A stretch of DNA of 64,000 bases from an uncultured Bacilli bacterium (GCA_934087515.1 CAKOIY010000001.1:1-64000); one strand, 5' to 3'. Positions 24,097 through 33,308 are shown, counted from the first letter of the stretch. Program-made: numbers and translations. The notes: generated by a model from the sequence alone, not told the origin.

Positions 24097-25577
24097 TATA
24101 TTACTATAGCTATTAGATTGTTTGATCCTTTGTTTACTACTTTGGACATTGTTGTTTGAAATTTATATCTTACGTTTTCTGGCATCATTGATATTTTTGA
24201 TTGGATTCCTTCTTGGACTATTTTGTCTAAGCTTCTTCCAAATATTTCGCTTGACCAGATACTGTTTGGATCACTATTGCTATCTTTCATTAGGTGTTCT
24301 ATTAGTTCTTTGCTTTGGGCTTCGCTACCGATTATTGGTTCAAAGCTTGATTCTACATCTACTCTTATCATATGTATTGATGGTGCTGTTGCTTTTAGTT
24401 TTATTCCATATCTTGATCCTTGTTTTGTTATTTCTGGTTTGTCTAATTTCATATCTTTTATAGTGGGATTTGCAACTCCGTATCCAGTTGTTTTTACCAT
24501 TTTTAGAGCTTGTTCTAGTTCTTTATATTCTGTTTTTGTTTCTTTGTATTCTTGGAATATTTTCAAAAGATTTGTTTTGTTTGTTATGTCTATGTCAATC
24601 ATTTCGTTTAATACTTTTTCGAATAGTTCTTGAGGTGCTTCTAATGTTATGGTTATGATTCCTGTTTTAGGATCTACTAAGGACATATAGGCATTTTTTA
24701 TGTACTGGCAATTGTTGAAATGACTTATTATTCCATCAACATCACGTAATTTATCTACTTCAATTACACTTTCTTTTATTTTATCTATGTAAGCTTTTTT
24801 GACATAATGATTTGGTTTTAGGATTCCAATCCATTCTGGTATATCGATGTTTACTTCTAATATAGGAAATTCATATAGAGCTTCTCTTAATATATTATTT
24901 ATTTCTATTTCATTCATATTTAGTACATCTATTGGTAGGACAGGTACTTTGTATTTTACTTTTAGTTCTTCTGTTAGTTTTTCTGTTTCTTTTGCTGTTG
25001 GTTTAGTTGTATTTAGTATTATTATATATGGTTTGTTTATTGAACTTAGTTCTAGTGCTATTTTTTCTTCTGCTTCAATATAGTCTTTTCTTGAGAATTC
25101 TCCGATAGTTCCATCTGTTGTAATCATTATTCCTATTGTTGAGTGGTCTCTTATTACTTTTTCTGTTCCTATTTCTGCGGCTTCAACGAATGGTATTTCA
25201 TCTTTGTACCAGGGGGTTTTTACCATTCTAGGGCCGTTTTCGTCTTCGTAGCCTTTGGCTTCATCAATTATGTATCCTACGCAGTCTACTAGTCTCATGT
25301 TACAAGTCATGTCATCTATTTTTATTTGGGCAACATTGTTGGGAACAAATTTGGGTTCTATAGTCATAATAGTTTTTCCTCCACTTGATTGTGGTATTTC
25401 ATCTAGAGCTCTTTTTCTTTCGTATTCGTCTTCTATGTTGGGAACTATAAGTTCTTCTACTACTTTTTTGATAAAGGTTGATTTTCCAGTTCTTACTGCT
25501 CCAACTACTCCTAGGTAAATGTCTCCGCCGGTACGATAGGCTATGTTTTTGATTATTTCTTGTTTATCCACATGCAT
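24096..25577 (-). CDS. spoIVA: Stage IV sporulation protein A, spore-coat ATPase
   Basis: SpoIVA (493 aa; Bacillus 492) is the ATPase that polymerises on the forespore surface and forms the base of the spore coat. Walker A GAVRTGKST (26-34) sits in the conserved GGDIYLGVVGAVRTG, followed by QSSGGKTIMTIEP, LVDCVGY and the C-terminal VNKGSNNLIAIVI. These are near-diagnostic. ATG 25577 follows AAAGAGAGTG. A CATATTAT element upstream could be a sigma-E -10. Only endospore formers carry this gene, so it is the firmest evidence of sporulation in the window. Confidence 0.97.
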   Translation of the reverse strand: MHVDKQEIIKNIAYRTGGDIYLGVVGAVRTGKSTFIKKVVEELIVPNIEDEYERKRALDEIPQSSGGKTIMTIEPKFVPNNVAQIKIDDMTCNMRLVDCVGYIIDEAKGYEDENGPRMVKTPWYKDEIPFVEAAEIGTEKVIRDHSTIGIMITTDGTIGEFSRKDYIEAEEKIALELSSINKPYIIILNTTKPTAKETEKLTEELKVKYKVPVLPIDVLNMNEIEINNILREALYEFPILEVNIDIPEWIGILKPNHYVKKAYIDKIKESVIEVDKLRDVDGIISHFNNCQYIKNAYMSLVDPKTGIITITLEAPQELFEKVLNEMIDIDITNKTNLLKIFQEYKETKTEYKELEQALKMVKTTGYGVANPTIKDMKLDKPEITKQGSRYGIKLKATAPSIHMIRVDVESSFEPIIGSEAQSKELIEHLMKDSNSDPNSIWSSEIFGRSLDKIVQEGIQSKISMMPENVRYKFQTTMSKVVNKGSNNLIAIVI

Positions 25578-25593
25578 CACTCTCTTTCATTAA

Positions 25594-25619
25594 ATAATAT
25601 GATATTCTTTATATATTAT
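25594..25619 (-). promoter_or_regulatory. Possible sigma-E promoter of spoIVA
   Basis: On the - strand CATATTAT (25601 down to 25594) resembles the sigma-E -10 CATACANT, with ATAATA 12 bp upstream (25619-25614), slightly closer than the usual 13-15 bp. AT richness makes chance matches likely. Confidence 0.35.
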
Positions 25620-25691
25620 TAAAATATCTTTAAAAAAATTATTTTTTTTGTTTGTATTTGTGGGTAATTTGATGTTTTTTGAAACTTATTA

Positions 25692-25720
25692 TTGTCAAGT
25701 TTAAATTCTTATTGTATAAT
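25692..25720 (+). promoter_or_regulatory. Promoter of ftsA-ftsZ
   Basis: TTGTCA at 25692-25697, 17 bp, TATAAT at 25715-25720. Confidence 0.75.
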
Positions 25721-25746
25721 TTATTTATGATATAAGAGGGATGATT

Positions 25747-26982
25747 ATGAGAAAGATATACACAAGTATTGATATTGGTACTGAAGAAGTAAAAGCAGTT
25801 ACCATGGAAGAATACAATGGAAAATTCAATGTTTTAGCAACTGCTCATGTTCCTGCGAAAGGAGTTAAGAAAGGCTTAATAACTGATGCTCAGGCTATTA
25901 CTGGTTCTGTTAAGAAGGCTATTAAGAGTTTAGAGAGTAAACTTGGTACAAAAGTTGAACAGGTTATTGCAGTTGTTCCTTCTAATAATAGGGAAATTGA
26001 TATTGCTATGGGAGAGGTTGATATTAATACTAGTGATGCTTTTGTTGATGGTGAGACTATCTTTAATTGCCTTCAAAAATCATTGAAAAAGCACGTATCT
26101 ATGAATAGTGAAGTAGTGAGTGTTATGCCTATTGAGTATAAAATCAATGGGGAAAAGAAAGTGAAAAATCCTTTGGGTCTTGAGGGAAGTAAACTTGCTG
26201 TTAAATCTGTTGTTGTTTCTGTTCCTAAGAAGAATGTTTATTCTGTTGTAGGAATACTTGAGAATATTGGGGTGGAAGTTGTTGATATTGTTATTTCTTC
26301 GATTGCTGATTATTATGCTACTAAGGATAAGGAGCTTGATAAAGCTGTTGTTGCTATGATAAATTTTGGCAAGGAGAAGAGCGTTTTATCAGTATTTAAT
26401 AAAGGTATTCTTGTTAAGGAACTTATTGCTTCGATTGGGGGAGATGATATTGACGAGGTTATTCGCTTTAATTTTAAGACAGATGAGAAGAAAACAAAGG
26501 AAATAAAAGAAGAGTATGGGGTTGCAAGTAGAAAGTATGCTGAAAGTGATGAAGAGTACAAAATTGTGAATAGACTTAATCAAAACATTGTGGTTAATCA
26601 GTATATGCTTGCTGAAATGATTGAATATAAACTTATTGAGTCGTTAAAAAATCTTAAAAATGATATAAATAACTTAACAAATAGGGAAATAAGTTATATA
26701 ATGGTTACAGGAGCTATAACATCAATGTTAGGGTTTGATGCTCTTTTACAAGATACTTATGGTAGAAAAGGACAAATACTTAATGTTAATGTCATTGGAA
26801 TTCGTGATAGTAGATTTACTACAAGTTATGGTGCTATAAAATATTTTGTTGATAAACTTAATTTAAGGGAAAAAGATTATACAATGTTTGTAGATGAAAA
26901 GGTCGAAGAAATGCTAAGAGCAAGGAAGAAAATGGGGACAGGCAGTGCACTAGGAAAAATATTTGGAAAAATATTTGATTAA
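25747..26982 (+). CDS. ftsA: Cell division protein FtsA (actin-like)
   Basis: FtsA (411 aa) tethers FtsZ to the membrane and recruits later division proteins. The actin-like fold is visible in SIDIGTEEVKAV (phosphate 1), the 1C/SHS2 region with VSVMPIEYKINGEK, INFGKEKSVLSVF (phosphate 2) and VTGAITSMLGF (adenosine). A C-terminal amphipathic helix (SALGKIFGKIF) serves as the membrane-targeting sequence. ATG 25747 is 6 bases after AAGAGGG. ftsZ follows after 12 bases. The pair is separate from the other dcw genes at 53 kb. Confidence 0.95.
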   Translation: MRKIYTSIDIGTEEVKAVTMEEYNGKFNVLATAHVPAKGVKKGLITDAQAITGSVKKAIKSLESKLGTKVEQVIAVVPSNNREIDIAMGEVDINTSDAFVDGETIFNCLQKSLKKHVSMNSEVVSVMPIEYKINGEKKVKNPLGLEGSKLAVKSVVVSVPKKNVYSVVGILENIGVEVVDIVISSIADYYATKDKELDKAVVAMINFGKEKSVLSVFNKGILVKELIASIGGDDIDEVIRFNFKTDEKKTKEIKEEYGVASRKYAESDEEYKIVNRLNQNIVVNQYMLAEMIEYKLIESLKNLKNDINNLTNREISYIMVTGAITSMLGFDALLQDTYGRKGQILNVNVIGIRDSRFTTSYGAIKYFVDKLNLREKDYTMFVDEKVEEMLRARKKMGTGSALGKIFGKIFD

Positions 26983-26994
26983 GGAGATGAAGTT

Positions 26995-28071
26995 ATGTTT
27001 GATTTAGCTATGACGGACCAACTTGCTAAGATAAAAGTAATAGGAGTTGGTGGTGGCGGCGGTAATGCCATTAATAGAATGATTGATGCTGGAGTTAGAG
27101 GTGTTGACTTTATTGCGGTTAATACTGATGCTCAAGTTTTGAACGCTTCGAAAGCAGAAAAGAAGATTCAACTTGGTACTCTTGGTGCTGGTGGTAGACC
27201 TGAAATTGGAAAAGAGGCTGCTATTAAGGCTAAAAAGGAACTTGAAGAAAGTTTGAAAGGTGCAGATATGGTATTTATCACTTGTGGTATGGGTGGTGGA
27301 ACTGGTACTGGTGCTGCACCGGTAATTGCAGAGATTGCTCAGAGTTTAGGTGCTCTTACAGTGGCTATTGTTACTAGACCTTTCTCTTTTGAAGGTAAGA
27401 GAAGAATGGATAATGCTCTTGCTGGAATTGAAGAACTTAAGGAACATGTTGATACTTTAATTGTGATACCTAATGATAGGTTAAGGGAAATTATTGATAA
27501 ATCTACTTCTATGCTTGATGCGTTTAAGGAAGTTGATAATGTTCTTTTACGTGGTGTACAATCTATATCTGATTTGATTGCTGTTGTTGGGTTGGTAAAC
27601 CTAGACTTTGCTGATGTTAGGGCGGTTATGGAAAAATCAGGTAATGCTATTATTGGTATTGGTATTGGTATGGGAGAAGATAGGGCAATTGAAGCGGCTA
27701 AGCAAGCAGTTTCATCTCCGCTTCTTGAAACTTCGATTCATGGTGCTACTGATGCAATTATTAATATTACTGGTGGTTCTAATTTAACATTGTTTGAAGC
27801 TGAACAAGCAGCAGAGGTTGTAAGAGCTGCAGCTAATACAGATATAAATACTATATTTGGTTCAGTTATTAATGAAAATCTTACTGATGAGGTTATTGTT
27901 ACAGTAATTGCTACTGGTTTTGATAAGAAAAATAAGAATAAGAAACCTCTTTATAATCAACTTAATAGTAGAAGTGATGGTTATATCGATGATGATGAGG
28001 ATGATGATGCAAATGCTGGGTTTGATCCTCAAGAAATTGAAATACCAACTTTTATGCATCGTAATTTTTAG
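26995..28071 (+). CDS. ftsZ: Cell division protein FtsZ
   Basis: FtsZ (358 aa) is the tubulin-like GTPase that forms the division ring. It shows [14 protein letters not shown], the tubulin signature GGGTGTG (100-106), [15 protein letters not shown] and [16 protein letters not shown]. The C-terminal peptide [11 protein letters not shown] is the docking tail for FtsA and other partners, preceded by a short acidic linker. It is cotranscribed with ftsA and followed by a strong terminator. Confidence 0.99.
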   Translation: MFDLAMTDQLAKIKVIGVGGGGGNAINRMIDAGVRGVDFIAVNTDAQVLNASKAEKKIQLGTLGAGGRPEIGKEAAIKAKKELEESLKGADMVFITCGMGGGTGTGAAPVIAEIAQSLGALTVAIVTRPFSFEGKRRMDNALAGIEELKEHVDTLIVIPNDRLREIIDKSTSMLDAFKEVDNVLLRGVQSISDLIAVVGLVNLDFADVRAVMEKSGNAIIGIGIGMGEDRAIEAAKQAVSSPLLETSIHGATDAIINITGGSNLTLFEAEQAAEVVRAAANTDINTIFGSVINENLTDEVIVTVIATGFDKKNKNKKPLYNQLNSRSDGYIDDDEDDDANAGFDPQEIEIPTFMHRNF

Positions 28072-28087
28072 TGTAAATATATATGTA

Positions 28088-28119
28088 AAAGCAAACGGGT
28101 TGTTTGCTTTTTTTTCTTT
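28088..28119 (+). terminator. Terminator of ftsA-ftsZ
   Basis: A perfect 9-bp stem (AAAGCAAAC at 28088-28096, GTTTGCTTT at 28102-28110) is followed by a long T-run. Confidence 0.9.
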
Positions 28120-28147
28120 TGTGTGATATAATTTTTTCGGTGAGAAC

Positions 28148-28642
28148 ATGAAGCAAGATAATAAAGAATATGTTGAAATAGTTGAAAAATTACTTGAAAA
28201 TAGAAAGTTTAATAAGTTAAAAGAGGAAACTCATCATCATAATAGTAATAGATTCAATCATAGTTTAGATGTTTCTTTTAAGACTTATAAAGTGTGCAAG
28301 AAGTTAGGACTTGATTATGAGAGTGCAACTAGAGCGGCTTTGTTACATGATTTCTTTTTTGATAATGAGTTTAGTAACAAGAGAGAAAGAATGCTTAAAC
28401 ATCCAAGTAAGGCTGTTGAAAATGCTAGTAAGATAACTAAATTGTCTAAGAAAGAAGCTAATATTATTGAATCTCATATGTATCCTGTTGGAGGTAAGGT
28501 TCCTAGGTGTTTAGAGAGTGTTGTTGTTGATGCTGTTGATGATTATGTTTCTTTTAAGGAAAAATTTGGTGGAGATTTTAAAAATTTAAAAGCAGCGTTT
28601 AATTTTTTATTTATTTTAGTGATAAATGTTTTCTTTAGATAA
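28148..28642 (+). CDS. HD-domain phosphohydrolase-like protein
   Basis: The 164-aa product has the HD superfamily metal ligands NHSLDV (His38), ALLHDFFF (His-Asp) and later IESHMYP (His). It resembles the uncharacterised small HD hydrolases widespread in Bacillota. These cleave phosphate from nucleotides or similar substrates, but the substrate here is unknown. The last ~20 residues (FNFLFILVINVFFR) are hydrophobic and read through the hairpin before the tRNA gene, so the C-terminus may be a recent extension. ATG 28148 follows GGTGAGAAC. Confidence 0.8.
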   Translation: MKQDNKEYVEIVEKLLENRKFNKLKEETHHHNSNRFNHSLDVSFKTYKVCKKLGLDYESATRAALLHDFFFDNEFSNKRERMLKHPSKAVENASKITKLSKKEANIIESHMYPVGGKVPRCLESVVVDAVDDYVSFKEKFGGDFKNLKAAFNFLFILVINVFFR

Positions 28643-28652
28643 CATTTATTTT
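28622..28652 (+). terminator. Hairpin between the HD gene and tRNA-Arg
   Basis: ATAAATGTT (28622-28630) and AACATTTAT (28641-28649) are perfect inverted copies, followed by TTTT directly before the tRNA. It could be a weak terminator or an RNA-processing site. Confidence 0.45.
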
Positions 28653-28729
28653 GTCCTCGTAGCTCAGCTGGATAGAGCAATTGCCTCCTAAGCAATAGGT
28701 CGAAGGTTCAAATCCTTTCGAGGACGCCA
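28653..28729 (+). tRNA. tRNA-Arg (anticodon CCT)
   Basis: Acceptor GTCCTCG/CGAGGAC, anticodon stem ATTGC/GCAAT around loop CTCCTAA (anticodon CCT, reads AGG), T arm GAAGG-TTCAAAT-CCTTT, and an encoded CCA. It starts 10 bases after the HD gene. Confidence 0.96.
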
Positions 28730-28740
28730 TATTGTATGTT

Positions 28741-28764
28741 AACTCTTTTTGAAGAGTTTTTTTG
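28741..28764 (+). terminator. Terminator of tRNA-Arg (CCT)
   Basis: AACTCTT (28741-28747), loop TTTG, AAGAGTT (28752-28758), then a T-run. Confidence 0.85.
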
Positions 28765-28815
28765 TTTTTTGTTTTTTGTGTGCTATAATAAATAAAAAAA
28801 TATGGAGGAATTTAT

Positions 28816-29697
28816 ATGGAAAAGTCTAAAGTTTATTTTACTAAGGAAATATCTCCTTGTAGTTTGATTAAAATGTATGATGTATTGGAAAAGAATCTTA
28901 GTGGTAATGTTGCTGTTAAGATTTCTACTGGTGAAAAGGGCAATAATAATTATTTGAATCCTAATTTGATAAAGGATTTGGTATCTTATGTTTCTGGTAC
29001 TATTACGGAGTGTAATACGGCTTATGCTGGTCATAGGAATAGTACTTCTGTTCATATGGAGACTATTAGGGAACATGGTTTTTTAGATATTGCTAAGGTT
29101 GATATTATGGATAGTGATGGTGATTTTGCTATTCCTGTTAGTAATGGTTTTCATTTGGATAAGAATTATGTTGGTAATCATTTGAAGAATTATGATTCTA
29201 TGTTGATGTTATCTCATTTTAAGGGTCATCCTATGGGAGGGTTTGGTGGTGCTCTTAAGAATATGTCTATTGGGGTTGCTTCTTCTTCTGGAAAGGCTTA
29301 TATTCATACTGCTGGTAAGAGTAGGGATGTTGATACTTTATGGGAAAATATTTGTAGTCAGGATTCCTTTTTGGAATCAATGGCAGATGCTGATAGTAGT
29401 GTTGTTAATTATATGAAGGGTAATATTGTTTATATTAATGTGATTAATAATTTGTCTGTTGATTGTGATTGTGTGGCTAGTCCAGAGGATATTTGTATGC
29501 ATGATATTGGTGTTTTGTCTTCGACTGATCCAGTTGCTCTTGATAGGGCTTGTGTTGACTTGATATATAATTCTAGTGATTTTGGAAAGGTTCATATGAT
29601 AGAACGCATTGAAAGACAAAATGGTACGTATATTTTAGAGGCTGCTAGTAAATTAGGAATTGGTAGTCAGAATTATGATTTTATAAATATGGACTAG
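28816..29697 (+). CDS. DUF362-family protein
   Basis: The 293-aa product shows the DUF362 pattern: KISTGEKGNNNYLNPNLIKDLV near residue 35, CNTAYAGHR, MLSHFKGHPMGGFGGALKNM (about 130-150) and the C-terminal STDPVALDRACVDLIY. The family often carries a ferredoxin domain, but here there are no CxxCxxC clusters, only an isolated DCDC. Members are suspected redox or iron-sulfur related proteins with no firm function. GGAGG precedes ATG 28816. It is a single-gene unit. Confidence 0.8.
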   Translation: MEKSKVYFTKEISPCSLIKMYDVLEKNLSGNVAVKISTGEKGNNNYLNPNLIKDLVSYVSGTITECNTAYAGHRNSTSVHMETIREHGFLDIAKVDIMDSDGDFAIPVSNGFHLDKNYVGNHLKNYDSMLMLSHFKGHPMGGFGGALKNMSIGVASSSGKAYIHTAGKSRDVDTLWENICSQDSFLESMADADSSVVNYMKGNIVYINVINNLSVDCDCVASPEDICMHDIGVLSSTDPVALDRACVDLIYNSSDFGKVHMIERIERQNGTYILEAASKLGIGSQNYDFINMD

Positions 29698-29752
29698 TTT
29701 ATTTACTATAATAGTGGTTTGTGTTATTATATTTATAATAGTGAGGTGTATT

Positions 29753-30508
29753 ATGGAAAAAGGTAATCTTAATAGTTTGGATGATTTTATAACTACTATT
29801 GTTATGAATTTTGAACTTACTGCTCCGGTTAAAAGAGTTTTGTCTAGACTTAGTGAAATAAGGAAAAAGGGTAATGAGTATTTAGTTAGTTTTAGTGATA
29901 ATGGGCTTAGTTGGAAGACTAGAAATGGTAGGTTTAGTGAGACTATTGTTGTTGATGCTTATAGTAAGAAAATAAGAATTGAAGAATCAGGAGTTAAGGA
30001 TGTTTCTGAAGATCAAGATTTTAAAGATTATGTAAAAGCTACAAAGAATTATTTTACGAAGCAAATTTATTCTGTTTTTGATGATAAATCTACTAATTAT
30101 TCTTATAACAGAGAGTATGTTATTGCTAGAGGTAAAAATAATACGAGAATTTTGGCTTCTATTTCTAAAGGTTATAATTTTTTTAATGGTGAGAGATTTT
30201 TGGGACGAAGTTTAAATATTGATACTAAGGATGTTTTAAAAGATGATGATAATAATACTATTGATGAGAGTTCTTCTAGTATTAGTGATAATATATATGT
30301 TCTTGCTACAGGTGATAGACTTGAGAAAAAGACTATTAATGGTGATACTGAATGTTATTTTTTTAGTAAAAATAGTGCTTCTGGGGATTCTTTTAAGAAA
30401 ATAATTAATTTAGATGAATTTGATGAACTTATGTCTTTAGATGATGATCCTTATGTTGTTGCTAATAATGATATTGTTTATGATGTTAGAAAAACTAATT
30501 ATAGTTAA
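29753..30508 (+). CDS. Hypothetical 251-aa protein
   Basis: I do not recognise this protein. The start chosen is ATG 29753 with GTGAGGTG upstream; the frame extends further but through promoter-like TATAAT elements. It is soluble, acidic and rich in Asn, Ser and Lys, with a basic N-terminal part (VKRVLSRLSEIRKKG) and a disordered acidic stretch near 165-180. No cysteine pairs, membrane segments or catalytic signatures are visible. It precedes the PAP2-LCP pair but is separated from it by 75 bases holding a CodY-like box. Confidence 0.55.
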   Translation: MEKGNLNSLDDFITTIVMNFELTAPVKRVLSRLSEIRKKGNEYLVSFSDNGLSWKTRNGRFSETIVVDAYSKKIRIEESGVKDVSEDQDFKDYVKATKNYFTKQIYSVFDDKSTNYSYNREYVIARGKNNTRILASISKGYNFFNGERFLGRSLNIDTKDVLKDDDNNTIDESSSSISDNIYVLATGDRLEKKTINGDTECYFFSKNSASGDSFKKIINLDEFDELMSLDDDPYVVANNDIVYDVRKTNYS

Positions 30509-30525
30509 CTGTAAACTTTGGTTAA

Positions 30526-30540
30526 ATTTTTCTGAAAATT
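30526..30540. promoter_or_regulatory. CodY-like box upstream of the PAP2-LCP genes
   Basis: The 15-mer ATTTTTCTGAAAATT differs from the CodY consensus AATTTTCWGAAAATT at one position and lies 44 bases before the PAP2 start. In AT-rich DNA this can occur by chance. Confidence 0.35.
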
Positions 30541-30583
30541 AGATTATATTTGTTAAAGATGTTATAATGTTTATGGAGGGGTT

Positions 30584-31198
30584 ATGAATAAGAAAAAGTA
30601 TTTTATACTTATATTTTTGATAATACTTTTTATGTTTGTATGTTATTTAGCTAATGTTAATGATTTTGGTTTTGATAATATGATAAATGGTGTTATTAGA
30701 AATGTAACTGATGGTAAGACTAGTTTTTATAAGATTTTAACTTTTTTTGGAAGTGGAATATTTTTATCTTTATGTTGTGTATTATTACTTATATTTGTTA
30801 AAGATAATAGTAAGAGAATTATGATTGTTGCTAATTTGGTTATTGTATCGCTTTTTAGTAATTTTGTTCTTAAACCAATATTTCATAGAGATAGACCTAT
30901 AGATATGATTGTTTCTGAGAATGGTTATTCTTTTCCTAGTAGTCATGCTTTTATTGCAACAGCTTTTTATGGTCTTTTGATATATTTTGTTTATAAGAGT
31001 AATTTGTCTTGTAGGATTAAGATTTTATTTATTAGTTGTTTATCGCTTGTTATATTTGGTATAGGTGTTAGTAGAGTGTACTTAGGAGTACATTATCCTA
31101 CGGATGTTATTGGTGGTTTTGTAGGAGGAGTTATTTATTTGATATGTATGCTAAAGTTATTTTATTTAGTAAAAGGAGTAGATTATGAGAAAAAATAA
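30584..31198 (+). CDS. PAP2-type membrane phosphatase
   Basis: The 204-aa protein has about five to six membrane segments and the three acid-phosphatase motifs KPIFHRDRP (C1), FPSSHAF (C2) and SRVYLGVHYPTD (C3, catalytic His). Such enzymes dephosphorylate lipid phosphates at the outer membrane face, for example undecaprenyl diphosphate (BcrC-like) or phosphatidylglycerol phosphate. Because it overlaps an LCP gene by 14 bases, recycling of the undecaprenyl carrier during wall-polymer attachment is a reasonable inference. Confidence 0.9.
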   Translation: MNKKKYFILIFLIILFMFVCYLANVNDFGFDNMINGVIRNVTDGKTSFYKILTFFGSGIFLSLCCVLLLIFVKDNSKRIMIVANLVIVSLFSNFVLKPIFHRDRPIDMIVSENGYSFPSSHAFIATAFYGLLIYFVYKSNLSCRIKILFISCLSLVIFGIGVSRVYLGVHYPTDVIGGFVGGVIYLICMLKLFYLVKGVDYEKK

Positions 31199-33062
31199 GG
31201 ATAAGAAGAAAATTAATGGTTATAAGATTGTTGGTATTTTACTTTTAATATCATCACTTATATTGTTTGGAATAGTGCTTTATATTAATATTTTGCCTAT
31301 GAAATATTTATTAGCGTTGGGAGGAATTTTATTATTTGTTAATTTAGTTCTTGATTTCTTTTTGTTTAGAAAAAGGGTTAAGAAAAAGCCTAAAAGGGTT
31401 TGTACTGTGTTTGCTTTGCTTTTTTCTATTATATTTTTAATTGGTTCATTTTTTATTTTTAAGACTTTTGGTGTTCTTGATGATATGAGTCAGGATTATA
31501 AGACTTATACTTATCATGTTTTGGTTAAGAGTGATAGTAATGCAGAGAAGATAGAAGATATTGCTAGTAAAAATCTTGGTTATTATAATGATAATAGTAG
31601 TGCTACTAAGAAGGCTCTTGAAAAGCTTGATACTGTTGTTAAGACTAAGAGTGATAGTTATGGTAATTTAGATGGTTTAGGAAAGGCTTTAATTAATGAT
31701 GAGACTGATGCTATTTTACTTGAGAATTCACAAAAGATTAAGTTAGAGAATGCTGGTGGAGGTAGTACTTTAAATAATAGTGATAGTAGTGTGCTTAGTA
31801 ATTTTGGAGATAAGACTAAGGTTATTTATACTTTTAAGGTTAGGGTAAAGGTTGATTCTAAGGGAATTGATGTTACTAAAGATGTGTTTAATGTTTATAT
31901 AAGTGGTATGGATGAGTATGGTAAGGTATCTGAAATATCTAGAAGTGATGTTAATATGATTCTTACTATTAATCCTAAGACTAAGCAAATACTTATGACT
32001 AATGTTCCTAGAGATTATTATGTTCAATTACATGATACTACTGGTTATAAGGATAAGCTTACTCATGCTGGTACTTATGGTGTTGATACTTCTATTAAGA
32101 CTTTAGAAGATCTTTTAGGAATTAAACTTGACTATTATTTTAAAGTTAATTTTAGTAGTTTAGAAAATATTGTTAATGCTTTGGATGGTGTTGATGTTTA
32201 TTCTGAGTATGATTTTCAAAGTTGGAATGGTTATAATTTTACTAAGGGTTATAATCATGTTGAGGGAAAAGCTGCTTTGGCTTTTGCTAGAGAAAGACAT
32301 ACTTTTACTGATGGTGATAATCAAAGAGGTAAGAATCAACAAGCTTTAATTGAAGCTATATTTAGGAAATGTACTAGTTCTAGTATAATAACTAAGTATA
32401 ATAGTTTACTTGATTCTTTACAAGATAGTATGATTACTGATATGCCTATGAAGTCAATGACTAGTTTGGCTAAGATGCAACTTAGGGATAATGCTAGTTG
32501 GACCATTACTTCTAATAGTTTAACTGGTACTGGTAGTTATGATTATACTTATACTTATAATTTCCAAGAGTTATATGTTATGGTTCCAAATGAGGATTCT
32601 GTTACAGAAGCTAAAGAAAAGATTAATAAAGTTGCTAGTGGTGAAAAACTTGAATCTTCTTATGGAAAGGATGCTAGTGATGTTCATTCTGTTTCTAAAT
32701 CACAAGTTTCTAAGGCTAGTTCTAGTAATTATTCTTATAGTAGTTCTTCTAAGAAAAAGAATACTTCTAGTAGTGTAAAGAAGAAAAGTAATACTTCGAA
32801 GAAAAGTAGTTCTAGTAGTAAATCTAGTAATTCTAATAAGAAAAGTAGTTCTACAACTACTAATAAACCTGTTACTGATAATAAAAAGAATAATACAGAT
32901 ACTAAGCCTAGTACTGGTAGTAATTCTAGTGGAGGATCTGGAAGTGGTAGTCATGAATCAGGTTCTGGTGATAATGCCGGAAATAATGCTGGTGGTAATA
33001 CTGGTGGAGGTTCTGGTGAATCAGGGAATACTACAGAAAGTAATAATGTGTCTAAAGAATAA
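31185..33062 (+). CDS. LytR-CpsA-Psr (LCP) wall-polymer ligase with a Ser/Gly/Asn-rich tail
   Basis: The 625-aa product has three N-terminal hydrophobic segments (about 12-95) and an accessory extracellular domain. An LCP domain (about 255-430) follows with MTNVPRDYYVQL, DKLTHAGTYGV, the DYYFKVNFSSLENIVNALDG core and ARERHTFTDGDNQRGKNQQ, which contains the conserved arginines that bind the pyrophosphate lipid. LCP enzymes transfer teichoic acids or capsule onto peptidoglycan. The last ~110 residues are Ser/Lys then Gly/Ser/Asn low-complexity sequence, probably a wall-spanning spacer. It overlaps the PAP2 gene and is followed by a terminator. Confidence 0.92.
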   Translation: MRKNKDKKKINGYKIVGILLLISSLILFGIVLYINILPMKYLLALGGILLFVNLVLDFFLFRKRVKKKPKRVCTVFALLFSIIFLIGSFFIFKTFGVLDDMSQDYKTYTYHVLVKSDSNAEKIEDIASKNLGYYNDNSSATKKALEKLDTVVKTKSDSYGNLDGLGKALINDETDAILLENSQKIKLENAGGGSTLNNSDSSVLSNFGDKTKVIYTFKVRVKVDSKGIDVTKDVFNVYISGMDEYGKVSEISRSDVNMILTINPKTKQILMTNVPRDYYVQLHDTTGYKDKLTHAGTYGVDTSIKTLEDLLGIKLDYYFKVNFSSLENIVNALDGVDVYSEYDFQSWNGYNFTKGYNHVEGKAALAFARERHTFTDGDNQRGKNQQALIEAIFRKCTSSSIITKYNSLLDSLQDSMITDMPMKSMTSLAKMQLRDNASWTITSNSLTGTGSYDYTYTYNFQELYVMVPNEDSVTEAKEKINKVASGEKLESSYGKDASDVHSVSKSQVSKASSSNYSYSSSSKKKNTSSSVKKKSNTSKKSSSSSKSSNSNKKSSSTTTNKPVTDNKKNNTDTKPSTGSNSSGGSGSGSHESGSGDNAGNNAGGNTGGGSGESGNTTESNNVSKE

Positions 33063-33084
33063 GTTTTGGCTTATTCTTTTTTTT
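33054..33084 (+). terminator. Terminator of the PAP2-LCP genes
   Basis: AGAATAAG (33056-33063) and CTTATTCT (33070-33077) form a stem overlapping the stop, followed by TTTTTTT. Confidence 0.85.
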
Positions 33085-33115
33085 GTAAAGTTATTGTAAA
33101 GTTCTATATAAAGTA

Positions 33116-33144
33116 TTTACATATTTATTTGTCTACTCTATACT
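33116..33144 (+). promoter_or_regulatory. Promoter of a short transcript before arcA
   Basis: TTTACA at 33116-33121, 17 bp, TATACT at 33139-33144. A terminator lies only ~65 nt after the expected +1 (near 33151). Confidence 0.6.
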
Positions 33145-33150
33145 TAATAT

Positions 33151-33216
33151 AGAATAATAAAGGGGAAAGCCTAGGTGGAGTTATCTATTTTGAAAACTTT
33201 GGTTTTCTTTTTTTTT
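33151..33216 (+). ncRNA. Candidate short RNA between promoter and terminator
   Basis: The segment between a good promoter and a terminator (GAAAAC 33192-33197, loop TTTG, GTTTTC 33202-33207, nine T) would give a ~65-nt RNA with AAAGGGGAAAGCCTAGGTGGAG near its 5' end. It could be a small RNA or an attenuated leader for the arc operon. A 24-codon GTG frame at 33174 runs through the terminator and looks unlikely to be a gene. Confidence 0.45.
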
Positions 33217-33245
33217 GTAAAATTGTTTTTTTGTTTGGTTATTTC

Positions 33246-33274
33246 TTGAAATACTTGGTTATTTATTATATAAT
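33246..33274 (+). promoter_or_regulatory. Promoter of the arc operon
   Basis: TTGAAA at 33246-33251, 17 bp, TATAAT at 33269-33274, 35 bp before arcA. Confidence 0.75.
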
Positions 33275-33308
33275 TTTATTAGTATTAAGATAGAAAAGAG
33301 GAGATAGT

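Noticed and set aside
24122..25518. Several plus-strand frames over spoIVA
   Set aside because: SpoIVA on the - strand is unambiguous, and these frames lack RBS and recognisable domains.
33174..33248. 24-codon GTG frame with a purine-rich RBS-like segment upstream
   Set aside because: It reads straight through a terminator and gives a Phe-rich peptide; kept only as an alternative reading of the short RNA candidate.
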